Positions 57,101-61,921 of a DNA stretch of 64,000 nt are shown here, piece after piece (position 1 is the first letter of the stretch; each line of letters begins with the position of its first letter). The notes under the pieces were generated by a model. That model worked only from the letters and a program-made list of their open reading frames with translations. It was not told where the DNA came from and searched no databases. A program made the translations under genes and the position numbers. The DNA is from Limnoperna fortunei (lineage: Eukaryota; Mollusca; Bivalvia; Mytilida; Modiolidae), in the NCBI GenBank assembly GCA_944474755.1, contig OX104117.1, positions 65,339,522-65,403,521 on the forward strand. Direction: 5' to 3'.

Positions 57101-59383
57101 CGTCTCAATGAAGAGTGCAAAACATGTATGTCTCCAGTATATCCAGGGCTCACGCTGGGTCAAAATTATAGGGAGAAGTCACTTCTCTTTTGTGGGGCTG
57201 ACAAGGAGAAGTGAGGATAGAACAGGGAGAAGTGGGTGGACAACAGGGAGAAATTGCATTATATGTCGCGAAAGCGTCCTATTTTGTTTGTTTTTTAATA
57301 TGTGTTAATTTGGCATTTGAATTTTTTATTGTTACATGTTTTTTAGCAGTTCAATGTATTGAGGATAAAGTAAACGATTTGATTAACTATTATCACACAT
57401 TTTCATAAATACATGTACTAAACATAACAATAAAAAAAGTATCAACTGTCACAAAACTGTTCATTAAAAAAATGTTTCTTTGTCATTGGTCTACAAATTA
57501 GAACTAGAAGTAGAAAATAACATCATTGTGACAAATCTGTTAAAAGTATTTAAACATATTTAACTTAATTTTGTTTAAAGTAAATTCCAAAATACTATTT
57601 TTTACTACGTTTCTATCATTGCAATACTCATTTCAACACTATCAGCATCGTATATTTGCAATCTCTGGCATTATATTCATATCCGCTCCGGAAATTTTCA
57701 CGTATTTTTGCTCTGAACTGGTTTCAGGTCGTATTTTAAACCTACGCTTTATATACCAAATAAAAATTAAAAGGGTACCAGTTGACTTGTGGCGCGTAAA
57801 CATAATAAACATTACGCTGTATAAAAAAAAAACGAAGATTTCTTAACAAAATGAGAATAAATTTTGAAAGGTGACATCAGGCGATTCTAAAAAATGAAAG
57901 GCCGACTTCACTTCGCTTTTTAAGATGATCGAGGGCGAAGTGGGACCACGATAAGGCGACTTCTTCGCCCGAGTCGCCCTCCAACGTACATAATAATAAT
58001 ATGTTTATCTCCTAATTACTGGGCTTTTGCAGGCATAATGAATTACAACAATAAGCATTCAAACAACAAAAGACAAACATGTATTTGACAAATATTCATT
58101 CACACCTGATTTAAATGATTTTAGAAACAGAAATATATAAAAGAACATGTAGCATTTAATATATAACTTGATTATGATGACATTTGCTCTGATTTTATTG
58201 TGCTGGTAGCATTTACTATTAATGTTATATTTGCTTAATTTTTTATGGATATGAAATAAACATTGTTTTCTTTAACTAGATATTCAGAAAAAAAAGTTAC
58301 ATTTACTGGTCACGGAGTAATTCTCACCGGCAGTAATTGACCCATTTCCAGTTTTACATGATTTATCTCCCTTTTTACTTCCAGTTAAAAAAACTATTGC
58401 TATCATCACTAAAGACTATTGATATTGAAATAAAGATTTTGCATTATTTTTTGTATTGTTTGTCTATGCCAATTAAATTATCTAATAAACCACATTAGTA
58501 GATGTTACTATAGCCATAGGCAACAGGTGAGTTTGAATATTGGAACATGTATGTCACTGGTAAGCTTGTTTAATTAAGCTATAAAACAGCTGGGGTTCTA
58601 CCTTTGATTAGCATCAGGTAAATGGGGAAAAAAACATTATGGTTAATTAATTACACAGCATGGGGTTTTAATAACATCTTCAATTAGATTTTGACACCTG
58701 TAATTAACATAAAGCATTAAAATTTATCAAAGGTAATTGTCAATTTCATAAGTTTTGAACAGAACAAACTGCGGCTGTACCGGAAGTGGACACTAGGTGG
58801 CATTTTTTAAATTGGAAAGTCGTCAATTCTCGCCACCTGATCTTTTGAGAGTTTTTATGAAAAATTGGCATTTTAAAAGTGACCAGCATAATTTGTTTTG
58901 GATGGAAGACGTTGAAATCTATTAAATGAAGCTTTTTCGATTGTTTTACATGGAAAAATAACGGTACAGTCACACAAATGGCGAGAATTACTCTCTGACC
59001 AGTATATAATATAACTAAACATGCTAAAGGTACCGAATAATTGACTATCATGACTATAGATATCAGGTGACGAATTGACCATATCAAGGGCCGAAATGAC
59101 TACAACAGGTGCCGATCTGACCAAAGGGCGATCTGACAAGTAGGCCTATTCTCTGTATCGCACATGCAGTGTGAAAAAGTTGTTAACTCTGATAAGAATA
59201 AGACATATATGCAAAATACGATACTGATAAATCAGATTGCATTTAGAATTGTTAAAAAAAACTCGTATTAGATTTTCGTTATTTAAAATTTTATTTACTA
59301 ATGTCATTTTGGAGTAAAACATAGAAACATTAGCCAGAAAAACAAATTTAAAAAGCCCTCTTACTTTCCCTTGTCACTTCCAT
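9120..59383 (-). CDS. PARN: PARN gene, full length, 23 coding exons (poly(A)-specific ribonuclease)
   Basis: PARN is the cap-stimulated 3'-5' deadenylase of the DEDD family; it shortens mRNA poly(A) tails and matures snoRNAs and telomerase RNA (family knowledge). Exons were joined by phase and GT-AG sites, giving 1,848 nt including the stop, about 615 aa against 639 in human. The catalytic set is complete: D28 and E30 (LDGEF), D296 (GHNMLLD), H380 and D385 (HQAGFDAY). Residues about 177-240 form the R3H region (IPEEQ to [13 protein letters not shown]). An RRM follows from about 445, with the cap-binding tryptophan at W478 (VQISW). A basic nuclear-signal-like stretch (RKRP, then KKQK) and a conserved acidic/aromatic end, FAEPESWD, close the protein. 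Intron 15 (11.6 kb) and intron 21 (12.6 kb) are swollen by arrays and transposons. The gene is head to head with BFAR. No frameshift was seen. Confidence 0.95.
9335..9680. repeat. Degenerate minisatellite, about 30-bp unit, in PARN intron 22
   Basis: About 11 diverged copies of a unit like TTTGTTGGTAAACCATTACC plus GAGTGTAACC. The copies differ by substitutions and small indels. The array fills most of the 590-bp intron between exons 22 and 23. Confidence 0.85.
9766..9893 (-). CDS. PARN: PARN exon 22
   Basis: Flanked by TTCCAG and GTAAG. It encodes about 43 residues including [17 protein letters not shown] and [11 protein letters not shown], a low-complexity C-terminal linker. Similarity to vertebrate PARN is weak here. 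It is placed in PARN because phase matches on both sides (one base in, one base out) and because exon 23 carries the recognisable end. Confidence 0.75.
9955..10455. repeat. Internally repeated interspersed element
   Basis: Phrases such as AGGAAGTAGAGGTTG, GAGGTCTGAAAATG and ATCATTTATCATTGCTG recur two or three times within 500 bp. A related layout occurs at 40430-40850. The open frames inside are by-products. Confidence 0.5.
10500..10745. repeat. Degenerate short-period repeat (ATTCCAATGTA / TATAAATA)
   Basis: ACATTCCAATGTA and ACTATAAATAGA phrases alternate roughly every 40 bp with heavy decay. Confidence 0.5.
10746..13292. other. PARN intron 21, nothing recognised
   Basis: AT-rich intronic sequence. 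I found no exon in phase with PARN and no bounded element. Several open frames of 60-83 codons are AT-driven. Confidence 0.5.
13293..13549. mobile_element. Hairpin-ended interspersed repeat, copy 1
   Basis: About 255 bp from ACAAGTGTGGACTGTGAGCA to TTGCGGGAGTATAA. Near the left end GTGAGC and GCTCAC form a short stem; near the right end GCAAAC and GTTTGC form another. Further copies lie at 13636-13895 and 55538-55799. No coding capacity. Confidence 0.75.
13636..13895. mobile_element. Hairpin-ended interspersed repeat, copy 2
   Basis: Same element and orientation as copy 1, about 87 bp further right. The sequence between and after the copies (GGAGATAACATAAAATGA, then GTAATGCTTCTTA) is itself repeated, so the flank was probably duplicated with the element. 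Confidence 0.75.
13896..15326. other. PARN intron 21, nothing recognised
   Basis: Apart from flank repeats up to about 14110, no exon or bounded element is visible. Confidence 0.45.
15327..17163. mobile_element. 1.8-kb element with eight 165-bp internal repeats and a terminal hairpin
   Basis: Left end AACTAGAGGCTTCCAGGAGC. The interior has about eight copies of a 165-bp unit marked by AGGGCAATAACTCCTATAAG and by TTGCTGATCATTTTTGCT, at 15642, 15808, 15974, 16139, 16304, 16468, 16631 and 16796. At the right end, GCTCAC-TGGACC and GGTCCA-GTGAGC form a hairpin with a three-base loop, followed by TAATAA. A truncated relative of the left end is at 27961. No transposase is visible, so this is non-autonomous; class unknown. 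Confidence 0.75.
17164..18195. other. PARN intron 21, nothing recognised except decayed diffuse repeat
   Basis: Around 17630 and 18060-18190 phrases resemble the diffuse repeat at 8440-8560. No exon found. Confidence 0.4.
18196..20850. repeat. Nested tandem repeat: three blocks, each holding a 60-bp minisatellite
   Basis: Three blocks start at about 18205, 19427 and 20016 with the phrase CAGTCCAAATATCCCCAATT. Each ends with ACCAATCTCTAACAAAGGAT, then CACACCATTGGTTGACACCA and a TAAAAACATGTTATTTAAC tail. Within each block lies a 60-bp array whose copy number differs (most in block 3). Because 60 is divisible by three, frames stay open: 20249-20683 reads a 20-residue repeat ([11 protein letters not shown] then LDNLCLCMW). 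I regard this as repeat-driven and not a gene. Block 1 also carries an insertion at 18596-19102. Confidence 0.85.
18596..19102. mobile_element. 507-bp insertion in block 1 with 10-bp target duplication
   Basis: Absent from the two sister blocks. Flanked by AGCAAGTTGG at 18586-18595 and 19103-19112. Near its ends, GGTTCGAATATAC-GTCAGGTCACCAG on the left faces GGTGGTGACCTGGG then TATATTTGAAAG on the right, an imperfect inverted repeat. A non-autonomous DNA transposon is likely; superfamily not assigned. Confidence 0.65.
21118..22392 (+). pseudogene. 5'-truncated LINE reverse transcriptase 3' half, dead
   Basis: The piece begins within the reverse transcriptase palm ([10 protein letters not shown], then [14 protein letters not shown]). 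It continues through [10 protein letters not shown] and [10 protein letters not shown], then in shifted frames YFELGRTPL and [12 protein letters not shown]. It ends near a C-terminal zinc-finger-like block ([20 protein letters not shown], with CxxC, H and C). Stops and frameshifts at about 21553 and 21780 break it. The 3' end has AATAAAG followed by ATT repeats, a typical LINE tail. It lies in PARN intron 21, antisense to PARN. Confidence 0.85.
22497..22514 (-). CDS. PARN: Candidate 18-nt PARN microexon (exon 21)
   Basis: An 18-nt segment lies between TTTTTGCAG and GTAATT on the minus strand. It keeps the phase of exons 20 and 22 and adds the residues ANSSAS or similar with no stop. Exon 20 can also join exon 22 directly in frame, so the microexon is optional or may be chance. 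Confidence 0.45.
22655..22780 (-). mobile_element. Partial SINE
   Basis: Matches the middle and 3' domain of the complete SINE at 31931-32193 (TTTTATTGGAGGAGGAAGC, then GGAAAACTGG). The tRNA-like part is missing. It lies in PARN intron 20. Confidence 0.6.
23109..23265 (-). CDS. PARN: PARN exon 20
   Basis: Acceptor TTTCAG, donor GTAAGT. It encodes [18 protein letters not shown], aligning with the region after the RRM in vertebrate PARN, then a polar tail with RKRPMSAPD and [10 protein letters not shown], a plausible bipartite nuclear signal. 157 nt, entering with two bases and leaving with two. Confidence 0.9.
23914..23988 (-). CDS. PARN: PARN exon 19 (RRM, second half)
   Basis: Encodes [20 protein letters not shown], closely matching the human RRM segment around the cap-stacking tryptophan (here W478). 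Flanked by TTGTAG and GTAAGC; 75 nt. Confidence 0.95.
24075..24160 (-). mobile_element. Short SINE fragment
   Basis: Contains CATCCAGTTTTTATTGAGGG and a later GTACCCG, as in the SINE middle domain. Very diverged. Confidence 0.35.
24180..25267. other. PARN intron 18, nothing recognised
   Basis: A short duplication (AAGCTGTAATTATAATACAT, twice at 24320-24365) is the only clear structure. Confidence 0.45.
25268..25354 (-). CDS. PARN: PARN exon 18 (RRM, first half)
   Basis: Encodes [20 protein letters not shown] and [10 protein letters not shown], nearly the human sequence at the start of the RRM. Acceptor TTACTTACAG, donor GTAAGA; 87 nt. Its first 24 nt and acceptor are also the unit of the adjacent 62-bp array, so several copies of the acceptor lie upstream. 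Only the exon-proximal one gives the right frame. Confidence 0.95.
25330..25700 (-). repeat. 62-bp minisatellite carrying the PARN exon 18 splice acceptor, about 6 copies
   Basis: On the minus strand each unit reads TGCAACCTAAACGAGACC-ATGTAT (the first 24 nt of exon 18), then 38 nt of intron ending TTTACTTACAG. The copies differ at one to three sites (for example GAGACC or TAGACC, GACAG or AACAG). The array extends from the exon upstream into intron 17. Using an upstream acceptor would add 62 nt per unit and shift the frame. Confidence 0.95.
25701..27284. other. PARN intron 17, nothing recognised
   Basis: AT-rich. The 104-codon open frame at 26358-26672 on the opposite strand has no recognisable domain and runs through low-complexity text. 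Confidence 0.45.
27285..27340 (-). CDS. PARN: PARN exon 17
   Basis: Encodes [18 protein letters not shown], matching human LFLMRVMDIPYLNLEGPD. Donor GTAAGT. Closes the nuclease fold before the RRM; 56 nt. Confidence 0.95.
27832..27901 (-). CDS. PARN: PARN exon 16
   Basis: Encodes [20 protein letters not shown] and INK, aligned with human [20 protein letters not shown]. It starts after TTTTTTCAG with GT, completing the glycine codon split from exon 15. Donor GTAAGT; 70 nt. Confidence 0.9.
27961..28010. mobile_element. Truncated end of the 1.8-kb hairpin element family
   Basis: AACTAGAGGCTACCAGGAGC resembles the left end of the element at 15327. The rest cannot be aligned by eye. TTTTTGCTCACCAG follows. 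Confidence 0.4.
28675..29157. mobile_element. hAT-like MITE, 483 bp, with long inverted repeats and 8-bp duplication
   Basis: Both ends carry ATCCTCACAAGTCAG, then GTTTCTG, and further in AAACCCTGACAAACTTA and GCTAGAAG, in inverted orientation. The flanks are TATGTACC at 28667-28674 and 29158-29165. An 8-bp duplication is typical of hAT elements. The interior contains a perfect 16-bp hairpin (TTTTGATTGGCTACAT and its complement around a 9-nt loop, about 28754-28794) with inverted CCAAT motifs. No transposase; in PARN intron 15. Confidence 0.8.
29316..34012 (-). repeat. About 61-bp minisatellite carrying the PARN exon 15 end and splice donor, about 72 copies
   Basis: On the minus strand each unit is the last 43 nt of exon 15 (TATATAACAGGG onward to TTATCTAG, encoding [14 protein letters not shown]) followed by GTAGGTCAAGG and a TTTTATATATA spacer of variable length. 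Unit length varies from about 58 to 65 bp through the TA run. Units of 60 bp keep a 20-residue frame open, which explains open frames of 60-82 codons here. A SINE interrupts at 31931-32193 and the array is cut at 34013 by a 5.3-kb element, resuming at 39291. Confidence 0.97.
31931..32193 (-). mobile_element. Complete tRNA-derived SINE, 263 bp, with 12-bp target duplication
   Basis: Read on the minus strand, it starts GGGGCCTCGGTGGCCGAGTG (A box TGGCCGAGTGG). About 60 nt later comes the B box GGGTTCGATTC, as in a serine/leucine-type tRNA. A central domain follows (GGCTTCCTCCCCCAATAAAA, ACTGGACGCCATG), then the tail GCTGAAAGTGGCGTTAAAAC with CAAACAAA repeats. The flanks GACATACTGATG at 31919-31930 and 32194-32205 are a target duplication of array sequence, so it inserted after the array formed. 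Confidence 0.9.
34840..35620. repeat. Five or so tandem blocks of about 150-200 bp inside the TIR element
   Basis: Each block has GCAAGGATAATTAGTTGTAT, TTTTAAGTAATTG, a TTTAATTTATTGTAGGGGTT phrase and GAAACATGTGATTTGATTT, usually closing with GACTTATAGAAGTC. A further copy occurs near 36790. Confidence 0.8.
35590..38060. repeat. Large direct repeats (about 0.3-1.2 kb, three copies) inside the TIR element
   Basis: The phrase GGGGGTTACATTATTACATA and everything after it recurs from about 35631, 36866 and 37780. Each copy includes runs of a 55-bp unit with TGACTTAWAGAAGTCA followed by TTTATTCTGAGTATTCT. Copies 1 and 2 are near-identical over about 900 bp, so the duplication is recent. Confidence 0.85.
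39291..39515 (-). repeat. Exon-proximal part of the PARN exon 15 donor array, about 4 copies
   Basis: Four units of the same repeat as 29316-34012. The last merges into exon 15 itself at 39473-39515, identifying the exon as the seed copy. Confidence 0.97.
39473..39580 (-). CDS. PARN: PARN exon 15 (catalytic H380 and D385)
   Basis: Encodes [20 protein letters not shown] and [17 protein letters not shown], matching human [20 protein letters not shown] and on. It supplies the DEDDh histidine and last aspartate. Acceptor TTTTATAG; donor G/GTAGGT at 39472. Reading past this donor meets a stop in the next repeat unit, so only the first of about 76 donors gives a full protein. Confidence 0.95.
39990..40065 (-). 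CDS. PARN: PARN exon 14
   Basis: Encodes [20 protein letters not shown] and SKPEV, aligned with human [20 protein letters not shown]. Flanked by TGTAG and GTACGT; 76 nt. Confidence 0.92.
40430..40850. repeat. Interspersed repeat with an internal 115-bp duplication
   Basis: A block from AGGAAGTAGATAACTGACTG through GCACCAAATTTGAAATCAAT occurs at about 40502 and 40669 with 10-15% difference. It ends near GGACGGACAGCCATCCAAGG. It resembles 9955-10455. Lies in PARN intron 13. Confidence 0.65.
41408..41450 (-). CDS. PARN: PARN exon 13
   Basis: Encodes [14 protein letters not shown], matching human LLDTKLMASTQPFK. Acceptor TTGTAG, donor GTAACA; 43 nt. Confidence 0.95.
41517..42042. repeat. 61-bp minisatellite in PARN intron 12, about 9 copies
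   Basis: Unit includes GGATATATAACACCTGAGTC, five or six C, GGATATAGTGATACCTCGAC and ACATTATGTCATAA. It resumes at 42901-42931 after a transposon that split one unit at a TA. It begins only about 65 bp from exon 13 but contains no recognisable exon sequence. Confidence 0.95.
42043..42900. mobile_element. Mariner/Tc1-type MITE, 858 bp, inside the 61-bp array
   Basis: The ends are CAGTCAAACCTGTCTTA and its exact complement, extending imperfectly to about 23 bp. Flanked by TA (42041-42042 and 42901-42902); removing the element restores the array unit GGATATAGTGATACC. No transposase visible. Confidence 0.92.
43264..43307 (-). CDS. PARN: PARN exon 12
   Basis: Encodes [15 protein letters not shown], aligned with human LSEFKEMTTCVFPR. 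Acceptor TTGTAG, donor GTAATA; 44 nt. Too short for an ORF scan and found only by phase and similarity. Confidence 0.93.
44069..44146 (-). CDS. PARN: PARN exon 11 (catalytic D296)
   Basis: Encodes [20 protein letters not shown] and YYPLPD, almost identical to human [20 protein letters not shown]. The aspartate of GHNMLLD is a DEDD metal ligand. Acceptor TTTCAG, donor GTATGT; 78 nt, phase 0 both sides. Confidence 0.97.
44330..44415 (-). mobile_element. SINE middle-domain fragment
   Basis: TATCCAGTTTTTATTGCAGG followed by GAGTACCTGA and GACCTACAG, as in the SINE core. Diverged and short. Confidence 0.45.
44799..44855 (-). CDS. PARN: PARN exon 10
   Basis: Encodes [19 protein letters not shown], matching human EELNDAVGFSRVIHAIANS. 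Acceptor TTTCAG, donor GTAGGT; 57 nt, phase 0 both sides. Confidence 0.95.
45225..45348 (-). CDS. PARN: PARN exon 9
   Basis: Encodes [20 protein letters not shown] then [20 protein letters not shown], aligned with human [20 protein letters not shown] and its basic, charged follow-on. Acceptor TATTTAG, donor GTAAGG; 124 nt. Confidence 0.95.
45495..46125 (-). repeat. 78-bp minisatellite in PARN intron 8, about 8 copies
   Basis: The 78-bp unit (26 codons) holds frames open on both strands. The minus frame 45478-46209 is 243 codons; it begins [20 protein letters not shown], a hydrophobic start like a signal peptide, then repeats [21 protein letters not shown]. There is no upstream promoter evidence and it lies between exons 8 and 9 on the PARN strand. 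I favour an intronic minisatellite; an expressed repeat protein is possible but unsupported. Confidence 0.8.
46584..46836 (+). mobile_element. Near-complete tRNA-derived SINE
   Basis: It starts GGGACCTCGGTGGTGGAGTT (decayed A box) with GAGTTCAAGTC as B box, then the central domain and AGCTGAAAAATTGCTG tail with CAAACAAACC-type ending. Opposite in orientation to the copy at 31931. In PARN intron 8. Confidence 0.85.
46943..47047 (-). CDS. PARN: PARN exon 8 (R3H domain, second half)
   Basis: Encodes [20 protein letters not shown] then [15 protein letters not shown], matching human EPCTGFQRKLIYQTLSWK. Acceptor TTGCAG, donor GTTAGT; 105 nt. Confidence 0.95.
47676..47859 (-). CDS. PARN: PARN exon 7 (R3H domain start)
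   Basis: Encodes [20 protein letters not shown], a variable linker and [16 protein letters not shown], aligned with human [20 protein letters not shown] and TIPEDQKKFIDQ. Acceptor TTCTTAG, donor GTAATT; 184 nt, the longest exon. Confidence 0.95.
48213..48458 (+). mobile_element. Interspersed repeat of about 245 bp, copy A
   Basis: From AACTAGATGTCAGTGAGATG to GTGACGTGGCCCTAA, containing GACCTTGAGGTCAAGGTCAA and GGACAGACGGACGGACAGAC. An inverted copy lies at 61541-61741. No coding capacity. Confidence 0.75.
48459..49140. other. PARN intron 6, nothing recognised
   Basis: No exon in phase and no bounded repeat seen. Confidence 0.45.
49141..49201 (-). CDS. PARN: PARN exon 6
   Basis: Encodes [20 protein letters not shown], nearly identical to human [20 protein letters not shown]. 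The acceptor (AATTAAAG) has a poor pyrimidine tract; donor GTAAGT; 61 nt. Confidence 0.95.
49202..50959. other. PARN intron 5, nothing recognised
   Basis: No exon or bounded repeat. A somewhat GC-richer patch lies at 50540-50760, with two overlapping open frames on the minus strand but no domain. Confidence 0.4.
50960..51211 (-). mobile_element. Near-complete tRNA-derived SINE close to the exon 5 donor
   Basis: Same family and orientation as 31931-32193: GTTTGTTTA tail at the left, core CCAGTTTTAATGAGGAAGC, and a decayed tRNA head ending ACCACTCGGCAATTGAGGTC at the right. The head lies about 33 bp inside intron 5 from the exon 5 donor. Confidence 0.85.
51245..51326 (-). CDS. PARN: PARN exon 5
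   Basis: Encodes [20 protein letters not shown] and DLRFLCQ, matching human [20 protein letters not shown]. Acceptor ACAG, donor GTAAGT; 82 nt. Confidence 0.96.
51822..51889 (-). CDS. PARN: PARN exon 4
   Basis: Encodes [20 protein letters not shown] and TQ, aligned with human [20 protein letters not shown]. Acceptor TTTCAG, donor GTAAGA; 68 nt. Confidence 0.95.
51890..52917. other. PARN intron 3, left part, nothing recognised
   Basis: No exon or bounded element between exon 4 and the MITE at 52920. Confidence 0.45.
52920..53805. mobile_element. Mariner/Tc1-type MITE, 886 bp, next to the exon 3 donor
   Basis: Ends CAGTAGTCCCCCTCTTATA and its complement, flanked by TA at 52918-52919 and 53806-53807. 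The interior shares a style with the MITE at 42043 (repeated GTGGTCG, TGGTCGCTGG). Its right end is 29 nt from the exon 3 splice donor. No transposase visible. Confidence 0.9.
53837..53910 (-). CDS. PARN: PARN exon 3
   Basis: Encodes [20 protein letters not shown] and KVKK, aligned with human TNGFDTPEERYQKLKK. Acceptor TTTCAG, donor GTGAGA; 74 nt. Confidence 0.93.
53911..55009. other. PARN intron 2, nothing recognised
   Basis: AT-rich, no supported element. Confidence 0.45.
55010..55087 (-). CDS. PARN: PARN exon 2 (catalytic D28 and E30)
   Basis: Encodes [20 protein letters not shown] then DGEFTG, matching human [20 protein letters not shown] and IDGEFSG. The D and E of DGE are the first two DEDD ligands. 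Acceptor TTCCAG, donor GTAAAT; 78 nt. Confidence 0.96.
55538..55799. mobile_element. Hairpin-ended interspersed repeat, copy 3
   Basis: Same element as 13293-13549, from ACAAGTGTGGACTGTGAGCA to AGTTTGCGGGGAGTATAA. The best preserved of the three copies. In PARN intron 1. Confidence 0.75.
55800..58303. other. PARN intron 1, repeat-like segments without clear ends
   Basis: 57130-57260 has a GGGAGAAGTG motif several times, and 57890-57985 has GGCGAAGTGGGACC-like, GC-richer sequence (GCGACTTCTTCGCCCGAGTC). These may be the two ends of one decayed element, but I cannot define borders. No exon found. Confidence 0.35.
58306..59002. mobile_element. TA-flanked MITE, 697 bp, in PARN intron 1
   Basis: Ends CTGGTCACGGAGTAATTCTC and the complement of CTGGTCAGAGAGTAATTCTC, 23 bp with three mismatches, flanked by TA at 58304-58305 and 59003-59004. 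The 113-codon open frame within is not transposase-like. It lies about 360 bp from exon 1. Confidence 0.75.
59365..59383 (-). CDS. PARN: PARN exon 1 coding part (start codon)
   Basis: ATG at 59383 followed by five codons and one base, then GTAAGAG: MEVTRE with the split N completed in exon 2. Human PARN begins MEIIRSN with the intron at the same place. D28 and E30 then have the same numbers as in human, which supports this start strongly. Confidence 0.92.
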
Positions 59384-59944
59384 TTTACCACTTACATCAT
59401 TGAAAAAAATAAATTAAATAATATTTTTTATTCTTTAAGTGTTACAAATATAAAAAAAACAGTAAACTACCATCCTATATTTAATAACAGTCAATCGCAC
59501 AGAGAATACAAGAAAATAAATAATAATTATTATTAATTGACATTAACATAAGCGGCGTCTTTACTTTCAGTTTGTGATTTAGTAACGAACAACAAGATAT
59601 TGCACGTTTGACACGTATGATATACTTTCTTTAATTGCACATCCTATAATATGATATTATATTATGTATAATGGTTATCCAATCATATCCAGCATACAAT
59701 TTTAAATACACCCCGTATTTGTTGTTATTCCTTTCTATTCCGGGTTACAAAGTGCTTTCTTAAATATCTTATCTCTCAGCAGTCGTGCATATTTTCCATA
59801 CTGTATGTGTCTAGAATATAGGTGACGTGTTTTACATTTACCACGACGTTATACAGTTATATGTCTGTACAAACGGAACCTAAGCTTATAGAAGCCTTTT
59901 TAAAATCTGGACGTTTATACATCAAATGTACGAATCCGAGTCGT

Positions 59945-60440
59945 TTCGCCCGAATCTCGTTCGCCCTAGCTCTTTTCGCCCCATATGATATATAAACGTT
60001 TGTTTATGTGTATATCATATCATTTTGTCTGATAGTTGTCTGTTTTCATAACATACACTTGTGTTATGGTTTCTTGATTGCCATAAATGCAAAGAAGAGT
60101 CATCACGAAGATTGAGCATGACATGATTGCCACTGGTGTGGCTCATATTTACATATGGTGGCTCTAGATCAAAGGTGTTTTTGATGAAGTGTTTTAACAA
60201 ATGACAATTAACTATTTCAAGTTTAATAAATTACACCCTTTTTATAATTTTTTATACACAAAGTTCAAATATTGTGTAAATTCCCTTTAGCTTCAACACA
60301 CAAAATATGCTTTATTAATTATTTAAAGAGAATCAGCTTCAACAATTTTTTTTTATTAAGAGGAGTGAAACGACTCAATTTAAAGGTGTGAAACGACCTG
60401 GGGTAATAGATCCAGGGCAAACAGGTAGTTGGTCGAAATG
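59945..60440. mobile_element. Possible decayed inverted-repeat element
   Basis: GAGTCGTTTCGCCC on the left faces GTGAAACGACTC on the right, each accompanied by further TTTCGCCC- or GAAACGACC-like motifs. Borders and duplication unclear. Confidence 0.35.
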
Positions 60441-61540
60441 GCCAGACACCTAGCTCTCACTATAACATAGGACCCTGTATCATTCGTTTGTGCATGTGAA
60501 GTCAGCATTACAGGTCCTTGTGCCTATTGTTTGTATGTACATGGTTTGATTTGCTCTGATCATCTGTTTGCGCTGAGTTATTTCATGTCGTAAAGTGAGT
60601 CCAACATATACATGTATACAAACAGATTAACACCACTTTAAAAAGATAAACAAGGCATACAAAAAAACAAGAGCTATCAAATCCCACAATGTAAAACAGA
60701 CTACAGAAAATATTCATTTTTCCCCAGAACAATTAGTCATTAGATAGTGGGACTTTTTTCTCACCACTTCATTAAAGCGGACTTATGCACTCTTTCAAAC
60801 TAGCAATTCAAAAACAAAAATAACAATACATTTTTCATGTTTTCTATCATTGTAAATACCATATCAATTTTTTTTTCTATGTGAATATGTATTCATTTGA
60901 TCTATATCCTGTTTGTATGCAACTCCTTACGTGTCATTATCATCAATCTATTAAAGTTGGTCACTACATGTATATGGTAGATTGATACTAGTAGATAGTC
61001 GTTTTATCCGATAAAAAATAATAAATATGTTTTAAATAAAAAAATAAACATATTTTACAAGTTATTAGATAAGATTTTATTACTAAATGCAATACAGCAT
61101 AAGTATACATATATGAATGAATATAGTTACAATATAAATATTTGCAAAAGACCATAAATTATGCAGAGCGTGACAAATTTTTGCATGTCAAATATTGATA
61201 CAAATTTATTATTATGAGAACCACAGTCTTTCTGCTAATTTTAAATATTTTCCGAGGTTATTAAGTTCCTATACATTTTGGACAGATAAAAACTGTGTGG
61301 TTATAAAAAATAGCAAAATATAGATATTTAACATTACAGTGAATTTATCTTTAAAATATAATATTTTAAAATGTCCCCACTAAAATGACTAATAGATGTA
61401 ATAAACAAATATCATAACAATTAAAGGAAATTTTCACCATTGTAAAAACTATTTCATAATCACCATTATAATATGTAAGATGTTTTGGAGAAATCAATTA
61501 TAATATTTTTTGGTTTTGGACTTACCCATGTGCCTAATTA

Positions 61541-61741
61541 GGGCATGTCCGTTTCTCCATCAGTCCGAAGCTAATCGTGTCCGAGCTTTAACTTTTTATC
61601 TTTTGAGGTAGGTTTTTGATATTTGGTATGTGGGTAGATAATCAAGGTGATTTGTCGCATACCATGGTTGATGACCTTTGTCCTTGACCTCAAGGTCCAC
61701 AGGGCACACAGAGATGGGTACCATCTCACTGATATCTAGTT
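61541..61741 (-). mobile_element. Interspersed repeat of about 245 bp, copy B (inverted)
   Basis: Complement of the 48213-48458 repeat, ending CATCTCACTGATATCTAGTT, with GACCTCAAGG and CTAATCGTGTCCG in order. More diverged than copy A. Confidence 0.75.
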
Positions 61742-61921
61742 GATATTGACTTGTCAGTTAAATAAGTCCACAAACTATAATTTTATGACATTTAAAAATA
61801 AAGAATAATTGTAAGTTGGTTTTAATGATTTCTTTTTAGTAGATGATTGTACATGTACATGTAGACAAAAAGTCTACAAATTTACACAAGACTTAACAGT
61901 TCATACCTTGTTTTCTTGCAG

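Larger units (their letters stand above)
59384..61921. promoter_or_regulatory. Shared PARN-BFAR upstream interval (putative bidirectional promoter)
   Basis: About 2.5 kb between the PARN start codon and the first BFAR exon seen. Both transcription starts must lie here. CRE-like bases occur (GGTGACGTG at about 59820), but no TATA box or CpG-rich core is evident. The BFAR acceptor at 61921 shows that an upstream noncoding BFAR exon exists; I could not locate it. Within the interval lie a possible inverted-repeat element (59945-60440) and a repeat copy (61541-61741). Confidence 0.5.

Noticed and set aside
58746..59139. Overlapping minus-strand ORFs of 113 and 88 codons near the PARN start
   Set aside because: They mostly cover a TA-flanked MITE, lack domains, and the true PARN exon 1 is 59365-59383.
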